From Acanthochlamys bracteata (lineage: Eukaryota > Streptophyta > Magnoliopsida > Pandanales > Velloziaceae): a stretch of 64,000 nt of DNA. Positions 37,484-48,436 of the stretch are shown here, piece by piece. Each line of letters starts with the position of its first letter. The first letter of the stretch is position 1. The notes under the pieces were generated by a model. It was given only the letters and a program-made list of their open reading frames with translations, did not search any database and had not been told where the DNA came from. Location: NCBI GenBank assembly GCA_019914995.1, contig CM034136.1, positions 139,270 to 203,269 of the forward strand, read 5' to 3'. The position numbers were made by a program, and so were the translations under genes.

Positions 37484-37748
37484 GTTTATTTCTTCCCTGC
37501 TTTGATATCTTTCTTTTTTAATTCTCTTTTGTGTAGTTCCGCATCTTGGGATCATTAGAAATTGAACTGTTTTGCCTTTAAAAAATTGATTTTTGTTTAT
37601 AGGTTTATTAAAGTTGGTGTCTCTTTCTATTCGGGGCAGAGTTGCTTGAAAAAAAAAAAGATTGTTGAATATTTTCATTTGTAGTTGAGGGGTCTGAAGA
37701 TTTGCTGAGGGAGCTTTAGGAAGAATTTAGTTCTGCTCGTTTGTGGGT

Positions 37749-37996
37749 ATGTTTTGTCTGCTGATGTGGCTTTTCTAGCGGAAGGTGAAGAAAAAAGTAG
37801 ATCTTGTGTTGTGATTTGGATCTTCCTGAAGAAGTTTAGACTCGTCAAAGATGGTTTCTTGGAGTGATTACAGACACAAGTAATCACTCGCTGGTGGCTG
37901 CTGTGATCCAAAACTGAAAAGGAACTTGAAGAGGAGGAACAGTTTTGAGCTAGTTTTTTTTTTAATAGGAACAGAGGAATGAAGTTGCAGATTTAG
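37749..37996 (+). promoter_or_regulatory. Three short upstream ORFs in the PIF3-like 5' leader
   Basis: If transcription starts near the TATA box at 37476, the leader contains three small ORFs: 37749-37778 (9 codons plus stop), 37851-37883 (MVSWSDYRHK) and 37979-37996 (MKLQI), the last ending 11 nt before the main ATG. Such ORFs commonly lower translation of the main frame. Their presence in mature mRNA depends on the true start site and on any leader intron, which I cannot determine. Confidence 0.4.
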
Positions 37997-38007
37997 AAGA
38001 AGGCATC

Positions 38008-40487
38008 ATGCCACTCTCAGAGGTCCATCAAGCAGCAAAGAGTAAACTTGAGCGAAGCCAAACCTACAAGATGAGCAATTGCTCCTCTGATGTCTCTTCT
38101 TTCATGTAAGTTCATTTCTCTTTCTTTTTGTTACATATATGTAAATCACTTGTTTTATTGCTTTATCCTGGAAATTTCAATTTCTGCATTAGATAAATCT
38201 TTCTCTATTCTATATGCTTGTTAACATGAACTTTTATAAAAACTTCTGTGGAGAATGAAGGCCAGAGAATGATTTTGTGGAGCTACTCTGGGAAAATGGT
38301 CAGATTATGATGCAAGGCCAATCCAATAGGCCTAAGAAACCTAACTCTGCAAATGCTTTCCCTGCCCACAATGGCAAATTACCGCAAGAGAAGGAAACCA
38401 ATAGTCCGAAATCAGGTAAGTTTACAACCTCAGAGGTAGATTCAATGGTAAATGATTTATCACCGGGTGTCCCAAGTGCCCCAGATGATGACATTGTGCG
38501 TTGGATGAATTACCCAATGGAAGACCCACTGCAGAGTGACTACTGCTCTGATTTCTTCTCTGAATTCCCGGGGTTCAATTTGAATTCGTTGACAAACAGT
38601 AACAACAATTCAGTGCCTCCAACAGCAGATAGGGGCAATGGTTTTGCAGCGACTAGGGACTCACATAATAATGTAGAACATGGAAATCGTCTGAGGCAGG
38701 TGGCAGGTGTTTCAGATTCTAGTAAGGCTAAAGCAAGCCAATATTTCCCGCTGCCAGTTGCTGTTGAAAAATCAAGAGCTTCTGAATTTGGAGGCAGCAG
38801 TAATAACAATGTGCATCAAGGCGATCACCATAGGATTCAGAAGCAAGACACCACTGCATCGAAGCCAATTCGGTCAAGCAGTAATATGGGCGTGATGAAC
38901 TTCTCCCATTTTTCAAGACCAGTTGCCATTGTGAAGGCAAATCTCCAGAGTGTTGATAGGTTGAGAAGCAATGCGAAGGCCATGACTGCTACAGCTACAA
39001 ATCCGATTGAATCAACACTAGTTGATTCAGCAAGCAATTTTAAGAGTGTTTCAGAGGTTGACGGCAAACCAGCTTCTTTGTTGCCACCGCCTCCCAATCA
39101 CAAGGTTGAGTTGAGGCCATCATGGAGACCTAACCATGAGACTGCTTCCACGATGAATGCTGTGTGTCAGGAAGAATTGCCGAGACAAGATGGTGCTAAC
39201 AAGGGTAGTAGTCCACCTGATAATGGTAACCATTGTGGTTCGAGCTGTGCAGCAAGCACAGGTGTTGTAAGGGTTGACACAGAGAAGGGTCCTGAAGCAG
39301 TTGTTGCATCTTCAATGTGTTCTGGTAACAGTGCTGGAGCGACATATACTGATCCTAAGCAAAAGGGAAAGAGAAAGAACTGGGAAGGAGATGAATCTGG
39401 AGACCATAGCGAAGTATGTATTCATTACCAACAAACTACTATAGATGATGGGCAATTTTTTTATTTGAGATGTTTTGTATGTGAAGATTTTAATATCATT
39501 TCCATATGAATTCCTTGTAGGATTTGGAAGACAAGTCGATAGGCATCAAGAAACCTGCAACTGGGAAGGGCAGTTGTGCTAAGAGGACTCGGGCTGCTGA
39601 AGTACATAATTTATCAGAAAGGGTAAGAATTGAATTTATCATTTCATTCTGGTTACTTTCTTTACTGATGAGTATCAATGATATGGTAAATCATGTTGCC
39701 ATGACATGAGCAGAGACGAAGAGACAGGATCAATGAGCGAATGCGTGCACTGCAAGAGCTCATTCCCAATTGTAATAAGGTACTATCCGAATCACGATCA
39801 ATAATGCTTTCAATTGGCTTAATAAATTTGTCTAAATAAATATGAACCTCTATAGGTGGATAAAGCTTCAATGCTTGATGAGGCCATAGAGTATCTGAAA
39901 ACGCTTCAACTCCAAGTTCAGGTACCAAGCTTTCACCGACTGTAATGATTCATGTTGGTTATTGTTAATCTAACCTTCTGATACAGAAGTTTTTCTTCAT
40001 CCTGCAGCTCATGTCCATGGGAAGCAACCTATGTATGTCGCCTATGATGCTACCTGCTGGCATGCAACACATACGAGCACCTCCTCTGACGCCCTTCACA
40101 CCAATGGGCGTAGGTATGGGTATGGGGATGGGAATGGGTTATGGAATGGGAATGCTTGACATGGTTGGGAGCTCTCTGATTCCGGTACCTCCCATGCATG
40201 GATCGCAATTTGCTTGCCCGACAATTCCAGGAGCACAAAGCCTGCATGGGATATTTGGAATCCCTGGACAGAGTGTTCCCATGCCAATGCCTCGCCCAGC
40301 GCCTTACACATCTATCTCAGGCCCTTTCACGAAGGGAAGCTGCAATATTCCGGAAATATCAGGTGCTGGGACCAGTGTGATGCCTGCAGGGGATGCAGCT
40401 GCTAATTTGATTTTGAAGGACCAGCAACAACAGCAGCAACCTCCTGTAAATTTAGCGACTAGTGAGAAACCTGATGCTGCTGATTGA
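38008..40487 (+). CDS. PIF3: Phytochrome-interacting bHLH transcription factor, PIF3-like
   Basis: Six exons: 38008-38105, 38261-39413, 39521-39622, 39714-39779, 39856-39921 and 40008-40487 (654 aa, all phases agree). The protein starts [15 protein letters not shown], an MPL-type N-terminus as in PIF3. Residues 40-47 (ELLWENGQ) form the phyB-binding APB motif. Residues about 108-140, with [11 protein letters not shown] and [12 protein letters not shown], resemble the phyA-binding region of PIF3. The basic helix-loop-helix (about 442-491) has [20 protein letters not shown], with the His/Glu/Arg set that reads G-boxes, and its exon junctions match other PIFs. The C-terminal exon carries a Met/Gly run ([11 protein letters not shown]) also seen in PIF3 homologs. 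The product should be a nuclear, light-labile repressor of photomorphogenesis. PIF3 is preferred over PIF1 because of the N-terminus and the Met/Gly run; orthology is inferred. Confidence 0.9.
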
Positions 40488-42136
40488 CTCCAGTATTCAT
40501 ATATGGATTAAGAGTCTTCATCAGTCGCTGTTAGCAAGTGCTGTTAACCCACACAAATGAATTCGGTTGATGCTAGTGGTCAGAAAGAAAGCATCGGGCA
40601 GGTCATTTTGGTTTATAAGTAACTGATTGTGTGTTTATGTTTTATAAAGGAAACAGAACTTGAACTGCTATCCTGGATTTTGATTTGAGGCACAAAACCC
40701 GAAGGTGCTTGCCAATAGGTTTTCACAGAAAACGTGCATTGGCCTGCCATCCAAGCAGCTATCCTCATGTTAGCGTTCTGATATATAAGAAGCTCTCCCT
40801 AAACTTCAAATGGGACTTTTGTCGAAATTCAGGAGCGGCATTTTTGGTGCAGTTGCACATTGCTGAAGAGCTAGGTGGAGATTAAATCCACTGAACTTGA
40901 ATGTAAAACTCGCAGTCCTGGGGAAGCGTTTTCCTTCAAAGTTGTACATTTTCATGAGGAGAGCTTTTACTTGTACTCTAAGCATTTTTTGTTTTCTATA
41001 AGCATTGTTATCAAATAAGAGCTTCTATTTTATTTTATTTATTCTTTTTCTATTTACCCCCCAAAGTCTAGTGGTATAGATTTCTAATATAGTCAATTTC
41101 TGTACCTTTGCAATGCAGAGTTCATATGAGATTCAATTCAAAGACAATTTTTTCAACTTGTTAACATTCATTCTGAGAATTTCTTTCAAATTGCACTTGG
41201 AGTCTCTTTTTCTTTGTAGATATGAGGATGAATAAAACAAAAAGAATTTTTGTAATAAAGCTCATCTCTTTGTATCAGGGTGCTACTTGTAATCAATCAG
41301 AAGTTTGTTGAAACCTTTTTCATTGGTAATTGAAGCTGTGAGGCCATTCAGATTCTTGTATTCATTGCTGAACCAACGAGATCATGTTTGTGCTTATAGA
41401 ATTCTAATAAAAATCATTAGAACCTTTCAGAATGCTACATGGTGAGAAAGCTTTGATTTTTTTTTTTTTAAATGGTCCTCCAGCAAATTAGCAAGTTATT
41501 TTAGTATTTATATTATATAAAATAATCCGTTGACCTTGCCTTCTCTTATTTGCATTTGAAACTGCAGATCATAAAATACAAACTATTACTATTTGAAGGT
41601 TCGCATTAATCAAGCTTATCATTTTCCAAAAATGCGTAAGGGCATGTTTACATTTCTTAAACTCACTTTCTGAAAATAAATTATAAAAATAAATTTGGAG
41701 TTAAAAATAAATTTTTGTAATTGTTTAGTACTAAAAATGAGCTTATAAAATAGTTTTTAGTTATAAAATTTTAATTTTGAAAGTGAAACTTTTGGCAGAA
41801 AATTTTAGTTTTACTTTTTTGGTGTTAATTTTATTTTGAAAGTGAGTTAAAATTGAAAATATTTTTTAAAATAAGTTTATATGATATGTAAACATGTCCT
41901 AAATATCATATCATAACAAATATTTAGACGTGTTTTAAAAGTTTGGATGGGCTAAGCATTGGCTGTTTGTAATTTGGGCCAACTGGATCAAACTAAAACG
42001 GTGGCCTAATTGGTTTATGGACCTTAATGGGCTAGCATTGTCATGTACCAAACAAATTCATTAAAATCTTTTATAGAAAATAGAAAATAATATATTACCT
42101 TCATTTCATTTCTTTTGTTTTTGTTCTTGAAGATGG
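40488..42136. other. PIF3-like 3' flank and spacer
   Basis: The first ~550 bases are probably 3' UTR. A 66-codon ORF at 40685-40885 within it has no recognisable domain. Beyond about 41050 the sequence is A/T-rich. A Harbinger/Tourist-like MITE lies at 41640-41899. Near 41975-42035 there are GGGCC/GGGCT strings (TTTGGGCCAACTGG, AATGGGCTAGC) of the TCP-type site II kind, upstream of the PPOX copy. Confidence 0.5.
41640..41899. mobile_element. Harbinger/Tourist-like MITE with TAA target duplication
   Basis: The element starts GGGCATGTTTACATTTC and ends GATATGTAAACATGTCC. Reverse-complementing the right end gives GGACATGTTTACATATC, so the terminal inverted repeats agree over ~15 bases with one inserted base. 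TAA flanks both sides (41637-41639 and 41900-41902), the 3-bp target-site duplication usual for PIF/Harbinger elements. The length is 260 bp, the interior A/T-rich, and no transposase is present. Confidence 0.75.
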
Positions 42137-45127
42137 ATGAACTCAGCCGTGTTCTCCACGACCGTCTTCCCGCCAACAGCTCTCTCTTCTTGTACTCGCA
42201 GGTGGCGTCGTGGGACCCACGTGATCCGCTGCTCCTATTTATCAATAACACCCTCTCTCCAATCTCCGACGGGTCTTGGAGGCGGCGGCGATGCTGTGGA
42301 GTGCGTTGTTGTCGGTGCCGGAATCAGTGGTCTAACAACTGCCACGCGCTTGTTCGGAAGGCTATGGATGGAGTTGTAGTTACGGAATCGAAGGAGAGGG
42401 CGGGAGGGAATATTAATGACTGTGGAAAGAGATGGGTTTCTTTGGGAAGAAGGGGCTAACAGTTTCCAACCCTCTGACCCCATTCTCTCCCTTGAGGTAA
42501 TGAAAAAGTTTCGAAGTTCAGTAGAAATTTTGTGCTTTTTTTTTGGGTCAATTGTTGTGGTTATTATGTGGGTAAATGGATTGGTTTGATAAAAATCTCA
42601 TCTTGGTTATGTCTGCTGTCATTTGTGCATGTTGAGTTTGGTGTTTTTGGTGATACCCACTGTGGAACTTGATGAGCATTGATGTGTTTCTCTGATGAAA
42701 ATCCCATGTTCTTGCTTTTATGATTCACGTATGAATTGCAAAGTGGTTTAGAACAATGTTAATGGAAAATGCTTACTTCATATTTGCAAATGGGGTATTT
42801 CTTTAGTTCTGTTAGCTAAATGTTACTTGAACTTGCATGATTATGTGCAATGTAGTGAATGTAGATAGTCTACATGCTAATGTTGATAAACCATCAATAG
42901 CCATGTGTATTATTTTAAGAGTCTATATCACTATCTGATTTCATATTGGCTCCACTTGTTTTTATCATCAATTATGATTTAACTTTATTATGTATGTACA
43001 GGTTGATAATGGCTTAAAGGATGATTTAGTACTAGGAGATCCCAATGCTCCACGTTTTGTCCTATGGAATGGACATCTGAAGCCAGTTCCATCAAAACCA
43101 ACTGATCTTCCGTTCTTTGATGTAATGAGTTTCCCTGGTAAAATAAGAGCTGGTCTTGGCGCTATTGGCCTTCGGCCTCCTCCTCCACCGGTTTGTCCTC
43201 TTGACATCTCTTAAGACATCAGTTCGGATGATAAAAATCAGAAAATAAAACGAAGGCACTTGGCTTTGAATATAATTCCAGGGTCGTGAAGAATAGTTGA
43301 AGATTTCGTTCGCCGTAACCTTGGAGATGAAGTTTTTGAACGTCTCATAGAACCATTCTGTTCAGGTGTCTGTCCTTTTTGTAACTTTTACCTATTGCTC
43401 AATGAATCTTTTGAAGAAGGAATAGCATGAATTAAGTCCGAGATGTTATCTGCTGTAAAATTAGCATGTCCCATCAATTCTGCATCTGATTAGACTGTGA
43501 TGATCCTCCATCTTTAAAGTTACTGGTACTTGCTTGGTGTTAGTGAATCTGCAGTCATATCCTTTTATAGATCGCTTGAATATATTCCTTGACCATATAC
43601 AGCAAACTTGCAACCATGATCAACATAATTAAGTTTGTGCTGGAAAATAACATTCTACGTAATGATGATTGTATATGATTTAGCTTATCATGTGTAGCAA
43701 TATGGTCACTGGCCTTCAAATTGTTGTAAGCTGTCTTGCATACTTTATCCTTTGTTTATTGTTGTTGTTTTTTTCTTGAAAAAGTTGTTATATGTTAGCA
43801 GCTTTAAACTTTTTGCATGTTATGACTTTTTTGACATGCTCTGCGCTCTCTAGAATGATGCCGCCGAGGCATTGTTAAATTTCTACTACCCTCCTGTCGC
43901 AGCAGTATCTGTTTCATATCCAAAAGAAGCTATTCGGAGAGAATGCTTGATAGATGGCGAGCTCAAGGGATTCCGCCAGTTACATCCTCTCAGTCAAGGG
44001 GTTGAAACTTTAGGTACTACTTTGTTTTTATTTTGGTAGACTCATAGTTCACTGTAAGGACTGTAGTCAATTTTTGAGAATCAAGCAAACAGAGATTAGT
44101 ATTGTTCTGAAGCTTATGTATGCACCAGTGCATGCCTTACAAGCTTAATTTAGTGCACATTGATGTGTATACTTGTTGTGGAGCATAAATCTATTCCTGC
44201 CTGTATCTAATGTGATGTATACACTGCGTACATACTGCTAGCATGCAATATGATCCAAAAATTTTAATAAATCTATAATAATATTGTTTCTATGATTTTG
44301 ATCCGCAATTATTCCTGGCTGAGCTTCCTATCTTAGAGTTTCTAAGTAATAATTTACTTTGCATCTGTCAACAGGAACTACATACAGCTCCGCTCTCTTC
44401 CCTAATCGAGCTCCATCTGGAAGGGTCCTGCTACTAAACTACATTGGAGGTGCTACTAACACTGGAATCGAATCTAAGGTATGGCTTCGTCTAGTATTGC
44501 ATGTCTACAAGTTTTAACTGGTTAGTCTAGTTCATTTTTAGATTTTAGTATAGATAATGCATATTGCTATTTGTATCGTAGCCATGAATATGTCTGAAGT
44601 TTCTTTCTGGTGAATTATCTGCAGTTTTATATCTCCTCTCTTGTTTATCGGTTCAATATTCGGATTATTTCTGGGAAATTATCAACCTTGTGATATTGAA
44701 TAGGGAAGAATTGGTTCCTTAAATCGGTGACCCAATTAACTTTGTTCTTTTCTTAGGCCCCGTCTTTCAAAACTTACAAATAAATTTGCCAAACAGAACT
44801 TTTCTTACTTCAAACCTCCCCACTAACTGTCTGCAGAAGGAGAGCGAGCTTGTGGAAGCTGTCGATCGAGATTTGAGGAAAATGTTGATTAGCCCAACTG
44901 CAAAGGACCCTCTTGTACTCGGAGTAAGGGTATGGCCTCAGGCTATACCACGGTTCTTGGTCGGTCATCTTGAAGCTACAAAAGGTGCACTGAAGAAGGG
45001 TGGGTTCGAAGGATTGTTTCTGGGTGATAACTATGTTGCTGGTGCAGCCTTAGGCCGGTATGTGGAGGGTGCTTTTGGGACTGCTGCTGAAATTTCAGAT
45101 TATCTATCTCAGTATGCATACAATTAA
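42137..45127 (+). pseudogene. Broken plastid protoporphyrinogen oxidase (PPO1/HemG-type) paralog
   Basis: Recognisable exons: 42137-42496, 43002-43190, 43282-43365, 43854-44013, 44375-44478 and 44837-45127. Intact PPOX oxidises protoporphyrinogen IX to protoporphyrin IX in the tetrapyrrole pathway. Exon 1 has a transit-peptide-like start, then the FAD dinucleotide motif VVGAGISGL, but the frame shifts after it (near 42345) and again before the TVERDGFLWEEGANSFQP part (near 42415). Exon 2 is clean (KDDLVLGDPNAPRFVLWNG). Exon 3 has a 1-nt loss and immediate stop after GREE. Next come the NDAAEALLNFYYPPVAAVS exon, the TYSSALFPNRAPSGR exon and a full C-terminal exon ending YVEGAFGTAAEISDYL. The middle of the protein, about 170-190 residues between the CSG and NDAAE segments, is missing: the 488-bp interval 43366-43853 shows no such exon. 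It cannot make a normal enzyme. Confidence 0.85.
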
Positions 45128-47546
45128 TCCTTTCCCTATGGAGGTATTATATAGCTCAAGGCTCTGTGTTGTTGATAGTATAAGTTGGCAGAGCAGCTTA
45201 GAGTTGCGTGCCATTTACTTTTTTCTTTCTGCGTGTAAAAATTTTTGAGCTGATAAACTATTTATGTATCACTGCGGTGTATTTGGTTTAGCTTTCCAAA
45301 AGTTACTTTTCAATTTTTTCTTATTTTATATTTTTTAATATATATTTTATAAGTATATAAAAAATTTATTTAAAAATTTAGAAAGGGTAAAAAAATTTTA
45401 AAGAGTGAGATTTTTTTATTGTATATTTTTATTATTTTTTTGAAAGTAAAAAAAATAAAGCTCGTTTTTAAAAAAAATAAAAATATTTTTTATTTTAGAA
45501 AAATTTTATTTTATAAGTATTTTTAAACGCCTTCTAAATAATTTTGGTGGCGTTTGACATTACTTATTTTAAAAATATTTTTTAGTATATTTTTTACAAA
45601 TATTTTAGAAAATTTATTTAAAAATTTATAAAATATAGAAAAATTTTACGGCAGTAACTTTTATTATATATTTTATTATTTTAAAATAAAAAAAGTAAAA
45701 TTTATTTTTTAAAAAAAATATTTTTAAGTTTAGAAAAATTTTATATCAAAGCATTCCTAAAATACTAAAATAGTTTGATGATGTTTCTAAGATTGATTCT
45801 GTGATTGGTGAGACAAAATCCAACAAACTGGAAACAAGAGGCGTGCATTCCTTTCAGTTGTTTTGTAGACCTTAATAAAGACTTCACATTTTCAAGAGTT
45901 GGTAATCTTCTTTTCTCTATGATTGAACAAAATCTTTGATTTCCTGCTTCTTTCACTTGCCTTCTCCCTAGGTTTTGGTTTGCAATCCATCATGGGAACA
46001 TTCATTCCATCCCTATTTCCTACATAGAATTTTCTTATTTATTCCACACATTTGTCTTAAGAGTAGCAAACCTAATTCCAAGAGGGTCTTGTCTTGTGAT
46101 GAAAGTAACACAAAGCCTAATTTCCATGAAGCAACATTCCTTTGCATTCCCCAATAAGGATAAGGTTTTAAGTTAGTACATTGTTTCCCTCAACACAAGA
46201 ACTCTTTTTTTAACTTTTAAATTCACTTTGTTTTGTTCTTCATGCAACGCACCAACACAAAACAAAACCAAGAAATTGTTTGTCAAAGGGCAGTTATCCT
46301 TAAAAAAAGTGCTAATATAGATCTTCTTCAGTCTTTCATTGCCATTTGATGTAAAAAAAAAAAAATTAAATAAAAAAATTTTTAAACTTTTTAAAAATAA
46401 GTTTTAATTTTTTATTTTAAAAAAATTAAATTTTACAAACTAATTATTTTATATTTTTTAAATTATAAAAAATTTATTTAAAAATATAAGCTAAAAGATT
46501 TTGAAACATATTGCCAAACAGTAGTGCCGTATTCTGTGATGTACCAGTTGCTCCTAAAATATATTCGTTTAAACAGTACCCTTCAACTTCAACCACTGCA
46601 GTATTCTTGGCTTTGGATGAAAACTTGCCTATTCGTGCGTTAAAAACATTAGGTAAAGAGTTCTTCTCAAAATTGGAAAGTAAAATAACTACATATTATG
46701 TTTAGTTAATAAATCATCTTTCATAGTTTTTATATACCCAAGTCTTCTTTAACCTTGCGTCTACTTTTTTAGAACTTATTTACTTTATTCTAAATATATA
46801 ATTCAGAAGTATATTTTTTAACAAAATGGTTACGTTGTATATTTGTTTTTATACAAATATACTAGAATTTTATTTTTATGTAAATAAAACACGTTTTAAA
46901 AAAAAACATTTTCGAACATATTCATATTTTGCGAAACGAGCATTGAAAAAAAAATTTTTGTTTTATTTTTTTGAGTTGTTTGTTAAGGAGAGTTGTTGGT
47001 TGGTCACATCAGAATTTTTTGCTCTTTTTTGTTTTCAAAGTTGATTGCACGTCTCCTTGGAGTTTCTTTCATGTATTTTTTTTTTCTTTCGTTTTCTTTT
47101 CTCAAAGCAATAAAAAATTATATCAAAGCAACTTTTCTCAAATAGCAAGTTTCAAATCATCATAGTGTCCCATTCTGTTTTTAGGGCATCTTTTAATTAC
47201 AGTCAAACTTTTTTAAAAAAATTTTAAATTTAATATTTTATATATTTTAATTATTATTTTTATATATATCACTGAATTTATACTTTAATCATTTAATAGT
47301 ATTTTTAAAACTATTTTTATTTTAAAAAATAATTGGTTTAAAAATAATAATAAAATTTTACAATATAAAAATTTAGTAAATATTTAAATAAAATTATAAA
47401 AAATTATAAAAACTTATTAAAAATATATATTTTTAATTAAAAATTAATTTTTTGAAATGGAATAGCTCCTTACATCTTTCCCCACTTTAATTTCTTCCTT
47501 AATTAGCTTGTTTATTGAATTTTGTTTCACTGCTCAAAGTTCTAAA
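45128..47546. other. AT-rich intergenic region with foldback repeats
   Basis: Begins with the residual PPOX 3' flank. Two adjacent A/T-rich family B segments lie at 45285-45535 and 45547-45765, with further similar A/T runs at 46350-46500 and 47185-47460. Short ORFs (for example 46511-46705, 46826-47044) show no domain. No gene can be supported before the Aux/IAA start. Confidence 0.55.
45285..45765. repeat. Two adjacent AT-rich foldback segments, family B
   Basis: The first runs from TTGGTTTAGCTTTCCAAAAG to TATTTTTAAACGCC. The second begins GGCGTTTGACATTACTTAT and ends near 45765 (AAAGCATTCCTAAAA). Both contain an AAATTTATTTAAAAATTTA core and a second half rich in AAAAAAAATA runs, complementary to the first half. 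They look like nested or tandem insertions of related elements. Confidence 0.45.
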
Positions 47547-48436
47547 ATGGGAAAGCAACGAAAGAGTTCTTCTTCTTCTTTTTCTTCAGTTGACAGCAGC
47601 AGCACCTACCCTGCAACATTAATCTCATCAACTGCTACTTCTTCTTCAAGGAGAGATTACTTGAGCACTGATGATCTCATCAACCTAGGTCTCAACATTT
47701 CACCAATAAATTCATCAACAAGGTATTTAACATTTGAAACATGTTAATTAAGATTTTCCCTCTCTTTAATTATTATGTTTCTCTTTTCTTTCTTATTTAC
47801 TGGCCGGAGAATTCATCCAATTTATTTAGGGATTGGCCGCCGATCAAACCGTTTCTAAGGAGCAGAGTGCTCGCAGCCGCCGCAACAAATAATTCAAACA
47901 ACAACAAAAATCAAAATCACCACCGTCGCCGGGAAACATTTTTTGTGAAGGTCTACATGGAAGGAATTCCAATAGGTAGAAAATTGGATTTGCTTCAACA
48001 TTCAGATTACCAAGGTTTAATCGCGAAACTTTCTCAAATGTTTCCAACAACAACGACCATACTCACGCCGCGTAAGTAAATTAAATTTTGTAAAAAAAAC
48101 TTTCCCAAATGTTTGATTTGATTTGATTTATGGTAATTAAATCCTGCATTATGCAGTGGCCGACCTTGATCTTAAGCAAGCTTCTTCGTTCAATAATAAA
48201 AATTACGTTCTAACTTTTGAAGATAAAGATGGAGATTTGATGATGGTCGGCGACGTCCCTTGGGAGTACGTTAATTTCGTTCATGATTCTTTTTTTTTTC
48301 AGTTTCTAATATATATAGGAGATGAATTAATGTTGTTAATTATACTTCAATTAATTTCGTGAAAAAATTAATTTTTCGCAGGTTATTTTTGACAACTGTG
48401 AAGAAATTAAAGATCACAAGAGTCGCTAAATGTTAG
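47547..48436 (+). CDS. Non-canonical Aux/IAA repressor, IAA20/IAA30-like
   Basis: Four exons: 47547-47722, 47830-48071, 48157-48265 and 48382-48436 (193 aa, phases agree). The start at 47547 gives [19 protein letters not shown], like the Ser-rich N-terminus of IAA20/IAA30. Domain I is a weak EAR-type motif, INLGL (residues 45-49). In place of the domain II degron core GWPPV/I there is RDWPPI (residues 59-64), with Asp for Gly. Domains III and IV form the PB1 fold: [18 protein letters not shown] supplies the basic face, including the conserved lysine, and [15 protein letters not shown] the acidic OPCA-like face. The C-terminus ends [11 protein letters not shown]. Aux/IAA proteins repress ARF transcription factors in the nucleus and are degraded via TIR1/AFB when auxin is present. 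This one is expected to be long-lived because its degron is altered. Confidence 0.85.

Noticed and set aside
38540-39097. Minus-strand ORFs of 70-89 aa inside the PIF3-like second exon
   Set aside because: Antisense shadows of a well-supported coding exon.
46511-47165. ORFs of 64-72 aa upstream of the Aux/IAA gene
   Set aside because: Low-complexity A/T-rich translations without domain similarity.
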